Shown piece after piece: positions 8,473 through 16,828 of a stretch of DNA of 64,000 nt. This DNA comes from JBBDJB01 sp040880125. GTDB lineage: Bacteria > Planctomycetota > Planctomycetia > Pirellulales > JBBDJB01. A program made the position numbers and the translations under genes. The notes under the pieces are model-generated. The model was not told the DNA's origin and did not search any database. It saw only the letters and a list, made by a program, of their open reading frames with translations. How positions within the stretch are numbered: the first letter of the stretch is position 1; every line of letters begins with the position of its first letter. The DNA is taken from assembly GCA_040880125.1 (NCBI GenBank), contig JBBDJB010000049.1, forward strand, positions 14,709-78,708. Reading direction: 5' to 3'.

Positions 8473-11265
8473 TCATTTGTGCTGGAACAGCTTGCTCTGC
8501 ACGATCTCATGCACCATCGAGCGAACCCCGTAATCGCTCGATCGAGTCCGCGCCAGGATTGCGTCAACTTCCGACCGATCAGAGAAACCGATCGGTGCTC
8601 CCGTAGCATAGATAATCAATTGATTGACCAAGTTGCGGGCGATCTGGGCCTCATCCTCGAGCAACATCTCCTTGAGCTGGCCGACATCGGCGAATTGGCG
8701 ACCGTCGAGCAGTTCGCCGCTGGGATCGACGGGTAGCCCGTGGTGGAACTTGAACCGCTGCCCGTCCAATCCGATCCCCTCTTCAGCGGGAACTTCGTCG
8801 TTGACGGCCCGATAGCGATCGCGCCAAGCCCCCATGACGTCGAAGCTTTCCAGGGCCAGACCCGGTGGGTCCATACGGTCGTGGCACGACGCGCAGCTCG
8901 GATCTGCCCGATGCGCTTCGATCTGCTGCCGGATGGTTACCGCACCGCGGATGTCTGGCTCGACCGCCGGAACCGGCGGAGGGGGAGGCGTCGCAAAACC
9001 GAGGATTCGTTCGGTTATCCACACACCACGGAGGACAGGCGAAGTCGTCGTACCGTTCGCCGTGACCTTCAGTACGCTGGCCTGCGTCATCAACCCACCG
9101 CGGACACTATTTGCGTCAAGTGTCACTTTGCGCATCTCCGTCCCGTCGACACCTTCAATGCCGTAGTGCCTGGCCAGCCGCTCGTTGAGAAAAGTGAAGT
9201 CGGAATTCACGATACTTCGCGCGGGCAGATCCTCTTTCAATAACTCGGCCATGAACAGGCGGGTTTCCTCCACAGACGCGAGCTTGAGAGGGTCGTCCAA
9301 TTCATAGTCGTTGTAGAGCGTCGTGGAGGGCGAGTTGTCGTCGATCTCGCGAAGGTCGAGCCAGTAGTCGGTAAACGCCTCGATGAATCGCCGTGACTTC
9401 TGGTCGTTCAGCAGCCGTTCCGTCTCGGCTCGCAATACGTCCAGGTCGCTTATCGCGCCACTTGTCGCTAAATCCTGCAGTCGCCCGTCCGGTGCGGAAT
9501 TCCACAGGAAGAGCGCCAGTCGCGTGGCCAACGCGTCATCGTCGAGCTTGCCCGGCGACTCCTCCACGAACAGAAAGCCGGGCGAAGCGAGGGCGGCCGT
9601 GTAAGTGGAAAGCGTCGATTTGGCGAACCCAAATCCCTTGGAGTATTGATCCTTGAACAGGTCCAGATAGAGTGCGACCTCGGCCTCCTCGACCGGCCGA
9701 CGGTAAGCTTGGTTCATAAAGTTGCGCAACAGACGCTCGGCGTCTTCATCCGGATACTCGGTTACCGCTTCCACGATCGTAGGACTTAGCGGTGCGAATC
9801 CCCCCCGCGGGCCGAATCCGCCACCTCTCGCTCGTCCGCTAAAGCCGCGCCCACCAGGTGGTCCGCCCGGCCCTGGCCGCCGACGCTCGCCGATTCCACC
9901 ACCGCGCCCGCCTCTGCTCTGCGGTATTGGAGTCAGCGCTAACCCCGGCTCACCGGCGGCGACTGCTTTCATGTTCAAATCGCCAAACAGCAGCTTGTAT
10001 CCTGCGTCGTGCCGCGCATCCGGAAGTGGACCCTCGACCTCCATCCACTGGACCGCATAGCCGGGCATACCGTGCTCTGTCGCCAGCGGATTGATGTACT
10101 GTTCTCCGGTCCCGTTGACTCGCGTGCGAAACAATCGTGAGCCATCGGTGCGAACAACCTCTCCCGCTCTCAACAGGACGACCATCTCACTTTCGCTCGA
10201 TTCGGGAGAGAAGTCGAACTCGCCGATCATTCTGTTTTGACCGGCGCTTTGAGCGAACACGCCCATCGGCTCGTTGGTGCGGCCTGGCCACACTTCATCT
10301 ACGTTGGGCCGGTGCCAGAGGGGCAGGTAATAGACCGGGGCCTTCTCATCGCCAAAGCCTTCGAAGTACCAGCGGCTGACGCCACCGCCGCTAACCCATA
10401 TTGTGTATCCTCTGAAGCGGAGACGATACTGCCCTGCAACCGGCGCTCGAAACTGACTCCAACTGTAACCGCCCGCGTCGCTGAAGATGCTGGAGACCCG
10501 GCCTACCGCTTCACGTTCTCGGGATTCGGGACTGGAGATCGGCGCGCGGCCGGCCCGCACGTCCGGCTGTGCATGGAAATCAAGCACGGGAAACGAATGC
10601 CGGTCCGGGAGCGTGGAGTTCTCGCGAGGCCGGAAGTTGCCGACCAGCGAAAACTCATCCCGTGCGTAATACCGATTCGTGGAGGTTTCGGGGCGCTCCC
10701 ACTCGACTCGGATTGCTTCCTGCATCGCGTACTCGGCGCTCGTCATGTAACGGGCCATCTGAACGTGCGAGACGTCGAGCGCGCGACCGCTCTTATTGAA
10801 GCGATGCGCTACACCGTCCTCGGGAAGCTTATCCTTGATCTCGGCCCAGGGAACGTTGAGCAAGTCGCGGACGGCGTTTTCATATTCGTAGCGGTTGAGA
10901 CGTCGCAAAGTTGCTCGACCGTCGCGAGCGTACATTGCCTGTTCTGAATCGGTCAGCGCTTTGGCCAGACCGTCGAGGAACGACGCCAGATCCTCGGGAT
11001 CGGGTCGTGGTTCATCTGCAGGCGGCATTTCACCCACCTTGATCCGGTCGTGAATCTTGACCCACTGCGCGAAGTTGTCCCGATCCTCGGAATCATAATC
11101 GAGGGCTAATAAATCAAGGTTCCCATTCGGATCGATTCCGCTGTGACACGCCGAGCAATTCTCCACGAGGAAAGATTCAGCACCCTCAAACGGCTCGCCC
11201 GCCAGAACAGGCTGAGTCGAAAAGGAGGACACCACGAACAGCATGAAAAAGGAGAATCTGCTCAT
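8473..11265 (-). CDS. DUF1592-family planctomycete cytochrome with RGG-rich insert
   Basis: The 930-residue exported protein has a signal peptide ending near LAG (residue 23). A c-type heme site CSACH (C37, C40, H41) is followed by a DUF1587-like segment (TLRRLNRYEYENAVRDLL, about 118-135) and then the DUF1595/DUF1592/DUF1588/DUF1585 blocks. A second CASCH heme-like site lies near residue 790 in the DUF1588 part. A carbohydrate-binding-like insert occupies roughly residues 200-430, making the protein much longer than the 658-residue paralogue at 57992. Residues about 443-495 are an Arg/Gly/Pro-rich low-complexity segment (GGRGGGIGERRRPGPGG and similar), which is unusual for this family. It is the first gene of a three-gene operon and is likely a periplasmic electron-transfer partner of the DUF1552 protein. 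Confidence 0.9.
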   Translation of the reverse strand: MSRFSFFMLFVVSSFSTQPVLAGEPFEGAESFLVENCSACHSGIDPNGNLDLLALDYDSEDRDNFAQWVKIHDRIKVGEMPPADEPRPDPEDLASFLDGLAKALTDSEQAMYARDGRATLRRLNRYEYENAVRDLLNVPWAEIKDKLPEDGVAHRFNKSGRALDVSHVQMARYMTSAEYAMQEAIRVEWERPETSTNRYYARDEFSLVGNFRPRENSTLPDRHSFPVLDFHAQPDVRAGRAPISSPESREREAVGRVSSIFSDAGGYSWSQFRAPVAGQYRLRFRGYTIWVSGGGVSRWYFEGFGDEKAPVYYLPLWHRPNVDEVWPGRTNEPMGVFAQSAGQNRMIGEFDFSPESSESEMVVLLRAGEVVRTDGSRLFRTRVNGTGEQYINPLATEHGMPGYAVQWMEVEGPLPDARHDAGYKLLFGDLNMKAVAAGEPGLALTPIPQSRGGRGGGIGERRRPGPGGPPGGRGFSGRARGGGFGPRGGFAPLSPTIVEAVTEYPDEDAERLLRNFMNQAYRRPVEEAEVALYLDLFKDQYSKGFGFAKSTLSTYTAALASPGFLFVEESPGKLDDDALATRLALFLWNSAPDGRLQDLATSGAISDLDVLRAETERLLNDQKSRRFIEAFTDYWLDLREIDDNSPSTTLYNDYELDDPLKLASVEETRLFMAELLKEDLPARSIVNSDFTFLNERLARHYGIEGVDGTEMRKVTLDANSVRGGLMTQASVLKVTANGTTTSPVLRGVWITERILGFATPPPPPVPAVEPDIRGAVTIRQQIEAHRADPSCASCHDRMDPPGLALESFDVMGAWRDRYRAVNDEVPAEEGIGLDGQRFKFHHGLPVDPSGELLDGRQFADVGQLKEMLLEDEAQIARNLVNQLIIYATGAPIGFSDRSEVDAILARTRSSDYGVRSMVHEIVQSKLFQHK

Positions 11266-11329
11266 GCTCTCATCCTAAACCGATCATTGGCGGGATTCGA
11301 GATGTGATCCTCGAAACCGGGACTGACCG

Positions 11330-13729
11330 CTATGGTTTGAAAACCAATTGTGTGAAGTTATAGAGCCCCTTCTTCCAATGCTCAAAGTCGTGGGCGTGGT
11401 CGTCCACATGCCAGATGTGCGGGACGTTCTTCTCGTACAGGTAGGCGTGGACGCCCTGACTGATGCGAATCAGGCCGTCCTTGTTGCCGCACGAGATATA
11501 GAGCAGCTTTAACTGCTTGGTCGCCTCCTCCGCATTCGGCACGAGTTGCTCAGGTGGATTCGTGTTCGGCGCGGACGAGAAGCCCCCGACCCAGGCGAAG
11601 ACATCCAGGTTGCCCAGGCCGAAGTTGAGCGCCTGCCCACCGCCCATCGAGAGGCCGGCCACCGCACGGTGCTCGCGGTCGGCGTGGACGGAATAGTTCG
11701 ATTCGATGTACGGGATGATGTCGTTGACAAGGTCGTTCTCGAAAGGCGTTCCCCAGCCGCCGAAGCCGCCGCCAAATCCGCCACGGCCCCGCGCACCGCC
11801 ACGGCCTCCATCTTCGTTGTTGGCCGTAGCATTTCCGTTGGGGAAGACCACGATCATGGGTTCGATCTTCTCGTCGGCAATCAGATTATCGAGGATAACG
11901 TGGGCCACTCCCTGCCGGGTCCACTCCTCCCTCTCATTTCCGCCGATGCCGTGCAGCACGTAGAGCTGGGGATACTTTTTTTCCGCGGAATATCCGTGCG
12001 GCGTGTAAACCTGCATCCAGCGCTTGACGCCGACGGATTTGGAGTCGTACTCGACCTTCTCGAGCTTGCCGTGAGCGATGCCTTCACGCGGCTGATCAAA
12101 ACCGGCCGGCGGATCTTCGAAGGCCGGTTTGTCGTCCGGGCCGAGCTCGATAGGCCCGCCAAATCCGCCACGCCCACCGCGGCGGCCCTGCCCGCGTCGG
12201 CCGGGCGCCTCGTCGGCTTGGGCACCATCTGGCTGAGACTGCTCAGCCGCAGCTTGACCTTCCGCCGTCGCCGCCTCGCGCTTGGCGTTCGCCTCCGTCG
12301 TGGCGAAGTCACCGACCTGGCGGGTGAACGTGATATCGTCGCTGGAAAGCTTGCCGGTGTAGGTGATGCGCAGTTCGTTGCCCTGCAAGTCCAGCACCTC
12401 GACGAATGACATCGTGTCTCCTTCTACCTTCAATTCCTTCAATTCCACGTCTCGTGTCTCGCCGTCTACCTCGACGCTGGCCTTGCCGGTGAGCCGCGCA
12501 CCGTCCTGCGTGAACGTAAAAGTGTATTTCTGCAAACCGCGTTGCGTATCGAACTCCGCTTTCCATGTGCCGCTGATCTCTTCCGTCAGGGTAAACATGA
12601 GCGGTGCGAACTCCCGCAGGCTCCGCCGCCATGACTGCCACTCGTGAGCAGTGTCCGGAGAGACGTAGTAGTGACTGTTGATGCCGGCTTCTTTGAGCGC
12701 ATCGACGTTCGCCTTGGGATCGCCGCCGAATCCTCCGCGACCGCCTCTGCGGTTTCTGCCGTCGACCTCCCTGCTCCCATAGCTGACGAACACGAGTTGG
12801 ATCTTCTCCTTGAAAGCTTCCGTATCGGAGATATCGTCCACGCTGATGCTCCCGCCGCTGAAAAGACCGATGTGCGAGAACTTATCGAGATTCTCCAGGG
12901 TGATTAGCTTGGTTTCCATGCCGCCCATGGAGAGGCCGGCCATGGCGCGATTGGGTTGATCGGAGAGCGTACGGAAGTTCGCGTCGATGTAGGGGATCAG
13001 CTCGTCGACGAGTACCGTCTGGAAGGGGCCGATATCAAAGTTCCTGAGGCCGCCGAACTGGATTTCGTTCGTCATGCCGTAGGTCATCACGATGAGGAAC
13101 GGTCTGGTTTTGCCTTCCGCAATCAGGTTGTCCATGATCAAATTGGCGCGGCCTTGGACGCCCCAGCCGTATTCGTTCTCCCCCCAGCCGTGCTGCAGAT
13201 ACAAGACCGGAAAGCGCTCGTCCAAATCCTCATCATAACCCGGTGGAGTGTACACAAACGCACGGCGCGTGGAGTCGGTGCTCTTCGAGTAGAAAAGTAT
13301 CTCTCGCAGTTGCCCGTGGGGCACGTTCTTGACGGCATAGAAGTCCTGGTCGTGAGCGGGAATCTCGACTCCGCTGCCCCAACGATTCGCACCGAAGAAG
13401 TACATGCTGTTGGGATCTGGGACCTCTGCTCCGTCGACGTTAATCATGTAATAGTGGAAGCCGTCGTCCAAGGGCCGCGTGTAGCCGTACCATGCGCCGT
13501 CTTCGCCCTTTGTAAACTCGCTGCTGTCTCGGAACGTACAACCCACGTTCGTTGCGTCGGGGGCAACGATACGGAATTTGACGCGGCCTTCCGAGTTGAC
13601 CTGCGGGTACTCCTTGCCCGGCTGGTTGGACGTCGCCGGTTTCCAGTCGTCCGCCGGCGCATTTTCCTGTGCCCTGCATAGCTGGCCGAACAGAAACGCA
13701 AACGCGAAGAGTAGTACCTTTGCAGTCAT
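11330..13729 (-). CDS. Secreted double esterase (two feruloyl/acetyl-xylan-esterase-like domains)
   Basis: The start at 13729 is preferred over an upstream in-frame start at 13774 because AGGTGA lies 6 bases before the ATG and a signal peptide (MTAKVLLFAFAFLFGQLCRAQ) begins there. The 799-residue protein has an N-terminal Ig/CBM48-like domain (about 40-150) and an esterase-D-like alpha/beta hydrolase (about 155-385; nucleophile in GLSMGG near 268, His in DTAHEWQSW). A lipocalin-like beta domain follows (about 390-475), then a disordered Gln/Arg/Gly linker and a second hydrolase (about 540-790; GLSMGG near 692, His in DDHAHDFEHW). Both catalytic sets look intact. Such enzymes release ferulate or acetyl groups from plant or algal polysaccharides. 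Three RGG/FGG-rich loops (about 321-337, 505-525, 638-666) are unusual. It lies 64 bases downstream of a MarR gene that may regulate it. Confidence 0.88.
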   Translation of the reverse strand: MTAKVLLFAFAFLFGQLCRAQENAPADDWKPATSNQPGKEYPQVNSEGRVKFRIVAPDATNVGCTFRDSSEFTKGEDGAWYGYTRPLDDGFHYYMINVDGAEVPDPNSMYFFGANRWGSGVEIPAHDQDFYAVKNVPHGQLREILFYSKSTDSTRRAFVYTPPGYDEDLDERFPVLYLQHGWGENEYGWGVQGRANLIMDNLIAEGKTRPFLIVMTYGMTNEIQFGGLRNFDIGPFQTVLVDELIPYIDANFRTLSDQPNRAMAGLSMGGMETKLITLENLDKFSHIGLFSGGSISVDDISDTEAFKEKIQLVFVSYGSREVDGRNRRGGRGGFGGDPKANVDALKEAGINSHYYVSPDTAHEWQSWRRSLREFAPLMFTLTEEISGTWKAEFDTQRGLQKYTFTFTQDGARLTGKASVEVDGETRDVELKELKVEGDTMSFVEVLDLQGNELRITYTGKLSSDDITFTRQVGDFATTEANAKREAATAEGQAAAEQSQPDGAQADEAPGRRGQGRRGGRGGFGGPIELGPDDKPAFEDPPAGFDQPREGIAHGKLEKVEYDSKSVGVKRWMQVYTPHGYSAEKKYPQLYVLHGIGGNEREEWTRQGVAHVILDNLIADEKIEPMIVVFPNGNATANNEDGGRGGARGRGGFGGGFGGWGTPFENDLVNDIIPYIESNYSVHADREHRAVAGLSMGGGQALNFGLGNLDVFAWVGGFSSAPNTNPPEQLVPNAEEATKQLKLLYISCGNKDGLIRISQGVHAYLYEKNVPHIWHVDDHAHDFEHWKKGLYNFTQLVFKP

Positions 13730-13793
13730 GGCGTCACCTAGATGGTTTAAAAATGGTGGCACGAGCGATACCAATAAGTCTACCGACTTATGC

Positions 13794-14234
13794 TTAGTGG
13801 ACTGACGCGTACTCGGTATTCAGGGACGCCGCAATCCTCCTCAGGAGCCCGACCAATGTTTCAACTTCGTCGGGATGGAGGATATCGACCATTTGCGCTC
13901 GAATCGGTTCGCCCGCCTTGAAGAGTTGTCGAAACTTTCGTCGTCCCGCCGAGGTGAGGCTTACCGTCCGTGCGCGAGAATCGGTTGGATGCCTGTCCCG
14001 CTGAATCAGTCCGTGCTTTTCAAGCAAGACGAGCATGGCCCTTACGGTGCTGGGATCGGACGGCATGCGCTGAGCGAGTTCTCGCTGGGTGAGCGTGCCA
14101 GCACGGGCGAGCGTTGCGAGAAGCACGAACTGGTCGGCCGTTACGCCATAAGGCGCGAACCGTGCATCCGACCTGCGATGCAGGGTCAAGTAAGCGGCAC
14201 GAAGCGCCATCGGGAGTTCGCTTCCGGTCGTCAT
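13794..14234 (-). CDS. MarR-family transcriptional regulator
   Basis: The 146-residue protein is of usual MarR length when started at the ATG at 14234; an upstream in-frame ATG would add 24 poorly conserved residues. The winged-helix core is clear: LTQRELAQRMPSDPSTVRAM is the recognition helix region, followed by the wing HPTDSRARTVSLTSAGR. The helices on either side would form the dimer interface. It is on the same strand as the double esterase and ends 64 bases before it, so it may be cotranscribed with it and control it in response to a small aromatic ligand such as ferulate. The ligand is inferred from context only. Confidence 0.88.
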   Translation of the reverse strand: MTTGSELPMALRAAYLTLHRRSDARFAPYGVTADQFVLLATLARAGTLTQRELAQRMPSDPSTVRAMLVLLEKHGLIQRDRHPTDSRARTVSLTSAGRRKFRQLFKAGEPIRAQMVDILHPDEVETLVGLLRRIAASLNTEYASVH

Positions 14235-14725
14235 CGGCGCATCCAGAGAAGGTCGTACGTATACGCACGATTCCAGAGTGTACGACGGCGACAAGCTGAA
14301 ATGCAAGTGGCTGTTGGGGCACAGTCCAACCGCGCAATGAAGGCGTCGCCTAAAGCATGCACTCAGTGGTCGCCGAAACGCGTGTGCGGCAACCGATCAT
14401 GAACCTGACACATAATCAGGTGCCGTGATTCGAGCCGGGCACGCGCAAAACTTCGGGAAAATGAGGATTCAGCAGCACATCGCCAATCGCTGCGCGGACA
14501 CTATTGGCTACCAAAACCGCCCGATCGCGGAGGGGGCGTTGTGGAGGTGCGACGTGCCAACTACCGTCCACGGTCATCCACGCACGTACGCCCTGTAGCG
14601 CTTTTCGGTCGTCCGCTACTATCCACGGTCGTACACCGCCGTCCAGAAAACCGAGCAGGTCGAGATTGGCTACATTGTGGCTACACAGACGGCCTTTTTG
14701 GGGGCTGTTTACGTCTTCGCGGCGC
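14235..14725. other. Intergenic stretch between MarR gene and tRNA-Ser terminator
   Basis: About 490 bases without a supported gene. A 112-codon minus-strand frame (14416-14754) begins inside the tRNA terminator and shows no family resemblance. The MarR promoter should lie at the left end, but no clear -35/-10 pair was recognised. A short tandem (GGCTACATTGTGGCTACAC) sits near 14670. Because tRNA genes are common integration sites, this flank could be an old insertion scar, but no integrase remnant or second copy of the tRNA end was found. Confidence 0.4.
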
Positions 14726-14758
14726 AAAAAGAAAGCCCGCGTAACTCTATACACGGGC
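14726..14758 (-). terminator. Rho-independent terminator of tRNA-Ser
   Basis: Read on the minus strand, an 8-bp stem (GCCCGTGT pairing with ACGCGGGC, one G-T pair) with an 8-base loop is followed by a T-rich run (TTTCTTTTT). It lies 17 bases after the 3' end of the tRNA-Ser gene. Confidence 0.75.
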
Positions 14759-14774
14759 GCGGCTTATGTCAAAG

Positions 14775-14857
14775 CGGAGGGCAAGGGACTCGAACCCTCA
14801 ACCGGTTTCCCGGCACCTGATTTCGAGTCAGGCTGCTCACCAATTCGCATACCCTCC
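14775..14857 (-). tRNA. tRNA-Ser (anticodon CGA)
   Basis: The minus strand folds as a class II tRNA. The acceptor stem is GGAGGGT pairing with GCCCTCC, followed by a G discriminator. The anticodon arm has a 5-bp CCTGA/TCAGG stem and the 7-base loop CTCGAAA, giving anticodon CGA. A long variable arm (GCCGGGAAACCGGT) is typical of serine tRNA, and the T-arm has the GGTTCGAGTCC core. The 3' CCA is not encoded. It decodes UCG. A terminator lies just downstream. Confidence 0.95.
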
Positions 14858-15228
14858 GAAGGCACTTTTCAATGTAGTGCGCCCGCCATCCGACGGCAAG
14901 CCGCGACCGCTTCCTCTCGACCACCGCCAATTTCGCCCTTTGTCCCCGCTCCACCCGGCCAGAGCGTTGCAGCACGATACGGCCCAGCGAGTTCATCGTG
15001 GCAACCAGCAGCAGGCTTTTGCCGACGCCCTCATGACCACCACGCTATCTCCAAATCCGATTGGGCAACGCGCCGTCGTCGCCGAACCAGGCCGCCCGTT
15101 TTCGCCGCGAAGGAAAAGTATTCCGACGGCTTGAAAAAAATAATGTCGCCCACATCGCGGACCATAAGGTCCTCCGCCAGCCGAGGGTCGACAACCGTAT
15201 GCACGACGCTACTCGGCCGGACTCGATA
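14858..15228. other. Intergenic stretch upstream of tRNA-Ser
   Basis: About 370 bases separating the tRNA from the end of the flavoprotein gene, both on the minus strand. It must hold the tRNA promoter, but no clear -35/-10 pair was recognised. Open frames crossing it on the plus strand overlap the tRNA and look non-coding. Confidence 0.4.
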
Positions 15229-16515
15229 TCACACGCTGGAGCCTGCCAGCCACCCGGTGCTGAAGGCGGCCTGAAAATTGTAGCCGCCTATAAAGCCGTC
15301 CAGGTTGAGAATCTCGCCGGCGATAAAGAGGTTTGGCACCAGCTTGCTCTGCATCGTACGGGAGTCGACTTCCTCCAGGGCGACGCCACCGGCGGTCACT
15401 TCGGCCTTCTTGAACCCCAGGCTGCCTCGGATCGCGATCTGCTGCTCCTTGATCTGCTGGACAATTGCACGCCTTTCGGTCTTGCTGAGCTCGGCAGCAC
15501 GCCGGCCCTCCGGAGCCCCTGCATGGATAACAATGGCGTCGGCTAGCCGCCGGGGCACTTGTTGGGCGATCTGGGTCACCACAAGCTTGCCCCCTTCGGT
15601 TTCGGACATCCGCCGTAAGATTGAATCCAACTCCTCCGCCGTCTGGCTCGGGCATAGATCGATCACGAGCGTGAGTTTCTCGGGAGCCGCGGATGCGGTC
15701 ACGGCGCGGCTGACGTCCATCACCGCCGGCCCTGACAGACCGAAATGAGTGAAAAGGATCGATCCTCGCCGTTCGATGAGTGCACCACCAGACTTCTTCG
15801 CTCGGCGATTGTTGCCGCGGCCGATACTTTCGGTTGCCGGGTCCACGACCTGGACGATCGCGTCGGCAACGGCCACGCCTTGGAGCGAGCGCACCCAGGG
15901 GTCGTCACTGGTCAAGGGAACTAGCGCCGGGCGGGGTCGTACGATGGTATGCCCCTGCGCGGTCAGCCAACGGTAGCCATCGCCGGTGGTGCCACACCCC
16001 GGATAGCTTTGCCCGCCGGTAGTAACCACGACCTTGTCCGCGCGCAGAGTTCGCCGCGGTGTCTGCAGACGAAAGGCCCCCCCAGTCCGCTCGATGTGCT
16101 CGACCGGCTCCCCCAGGGCCAATTTCGCACCGCTTTGCCGGAGCCGGTCGATCAGCGCCCGTTGAACGTCCAAGGCGCGATCGCTGGCCGGGAAGACTTT
16201 CCCCGTGTCTTCCACTTTGGTGGGGACACCCGCGGCTTCGATCAACTCGATTACGTCGTCCGGACCGAGCGCAGCCAGGGCCGAGTGCAGAAATGCACCG
16301 CCGGAACCGAACGCTTCGACGATGCCGCGTGCATCGCAGGCATGCGTAAGATTGCACCGCGTGCCGCCCGAGATCAGGATCTTCACCCCTGCCTTGCGGT
16401 TCTTTTCCAACAGCAGGGTCCGCCGCCCACGCTCCGCGCTGCGAATTGCCGCCAACAGTCCGGCCGCGCCGGCTCCCACGACCACAACATCCTGCTGATC
16501 TTCGTCCTCGACCAC
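15229..16515 (-). CDS. BaiN/RdsA (HI0933/YhiN)-family NAD(P)/FAD-dependent oxidoreductase
   Basis: The 428-residue flavoprotein begins with GTG, preceded by AGGATAA. A Rossmann dinucleotide-binding motif (VVVVGAGAAGLLAAIRSAE) opens the protein. The family hallmark GGTRCNLTHA follows near residue 50, with TTGGQSYPGCGTTGDGY in the middle and a C-terminal FAD-contacting segment GEILNLDGFIGGYNFQAAF. Length and motif order match the HI0933/YhiN family, whose members are flavin enzymes acting on various substrates, including bile-acid reductases in gut bacteria. The substrate here is unknown. It is divergent from the FAD monooxygenase at 16829, with about 310 bases between them. Confidence 0.92.
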   Translation of the reverse strand: MVEDEDQQDVVVVGAGAAGLLAAIRSAERGRRTLLLEKNRKAGVKILISGGTRCNLTHACDARGIVEAFGSGGAFLHSALAALGPDDVIELIEAAGVPTKVEDTGKVFPASDRALDVQRALIDRLRQSGAKLALGEPVEHIERTGGAFRLQTPRRTLRADKVVVTTGGQSYPGCGTTGDGYRWLTAQGHTIVRPRPALVPLTSDDPWVRSLQGVAVADAIVQVVDPATESIGRGNNRRAKKSGGALIERRGSILFTHFGLSGPAVMDVSRAVTASAAPEKLTLVIDLCPSQTAEELDSILRRMSETEGGKLVVTQIAQQVPRRLADAIVIHAGAPEGRRAAELSKTERRAIVQQIKEQQIAIRGSLGFKKAEVTAGGVALEEVDSRTMQSKLVPNLFIAGEILNLDGFIGGYNFQAAFSTGWLAGSSV

Positions 16516-16828
16516 GGTTATCCTGCTGGAAATCGGTCGGCCATGAATTCGGCCATGAACAATTCTGGTAGTAATAGAGTGGGCCGTTTAGAGCGACCAA
16601 TTTGTCGGATTCGGACCGTGCCGGTTTTAATCAACCCGGCAGGGGCGCGTCTGCAGCAAGTATACGCGCAAGAGGCGTGCGCCGGGAGCATTGCTTCGGC
16701 CCCGCTATTTAGTAGCCTAGGAGGCCGGACACGGGGCGATGTTTGGTGGCTAGAGTACGTCGCAGTTCGGCCTCGCGGCAATGGGCCGCCCCGTTTTATG
16801 TTCCCTACTTCGCGATAGTGATTCACAC
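16516..16828. promoter_or_regulatory. Divergent intergenic region between two flavoprotein genes
   Basis: About 310 bases separate the BaiN-type gene (minus) from the monooxygenase (plus), so promoters for both should lie here. No strong -35/-10 pair, riboswitch fold or operator was recognised. Confidence 0.35.

Noticed and set aside
14416..14754. 112-codon minus-strand frame after tRNA-Ser
   Set aside because: It starts inside the tRNA terminator and shows no integrase or other family resemblance.
14504..15274. 256-codon plus-strand frame across tRNA-Ser
   Set aside because: It runs across the tRNA and flanks and is an artefact of GC-rich non-coding DNA.
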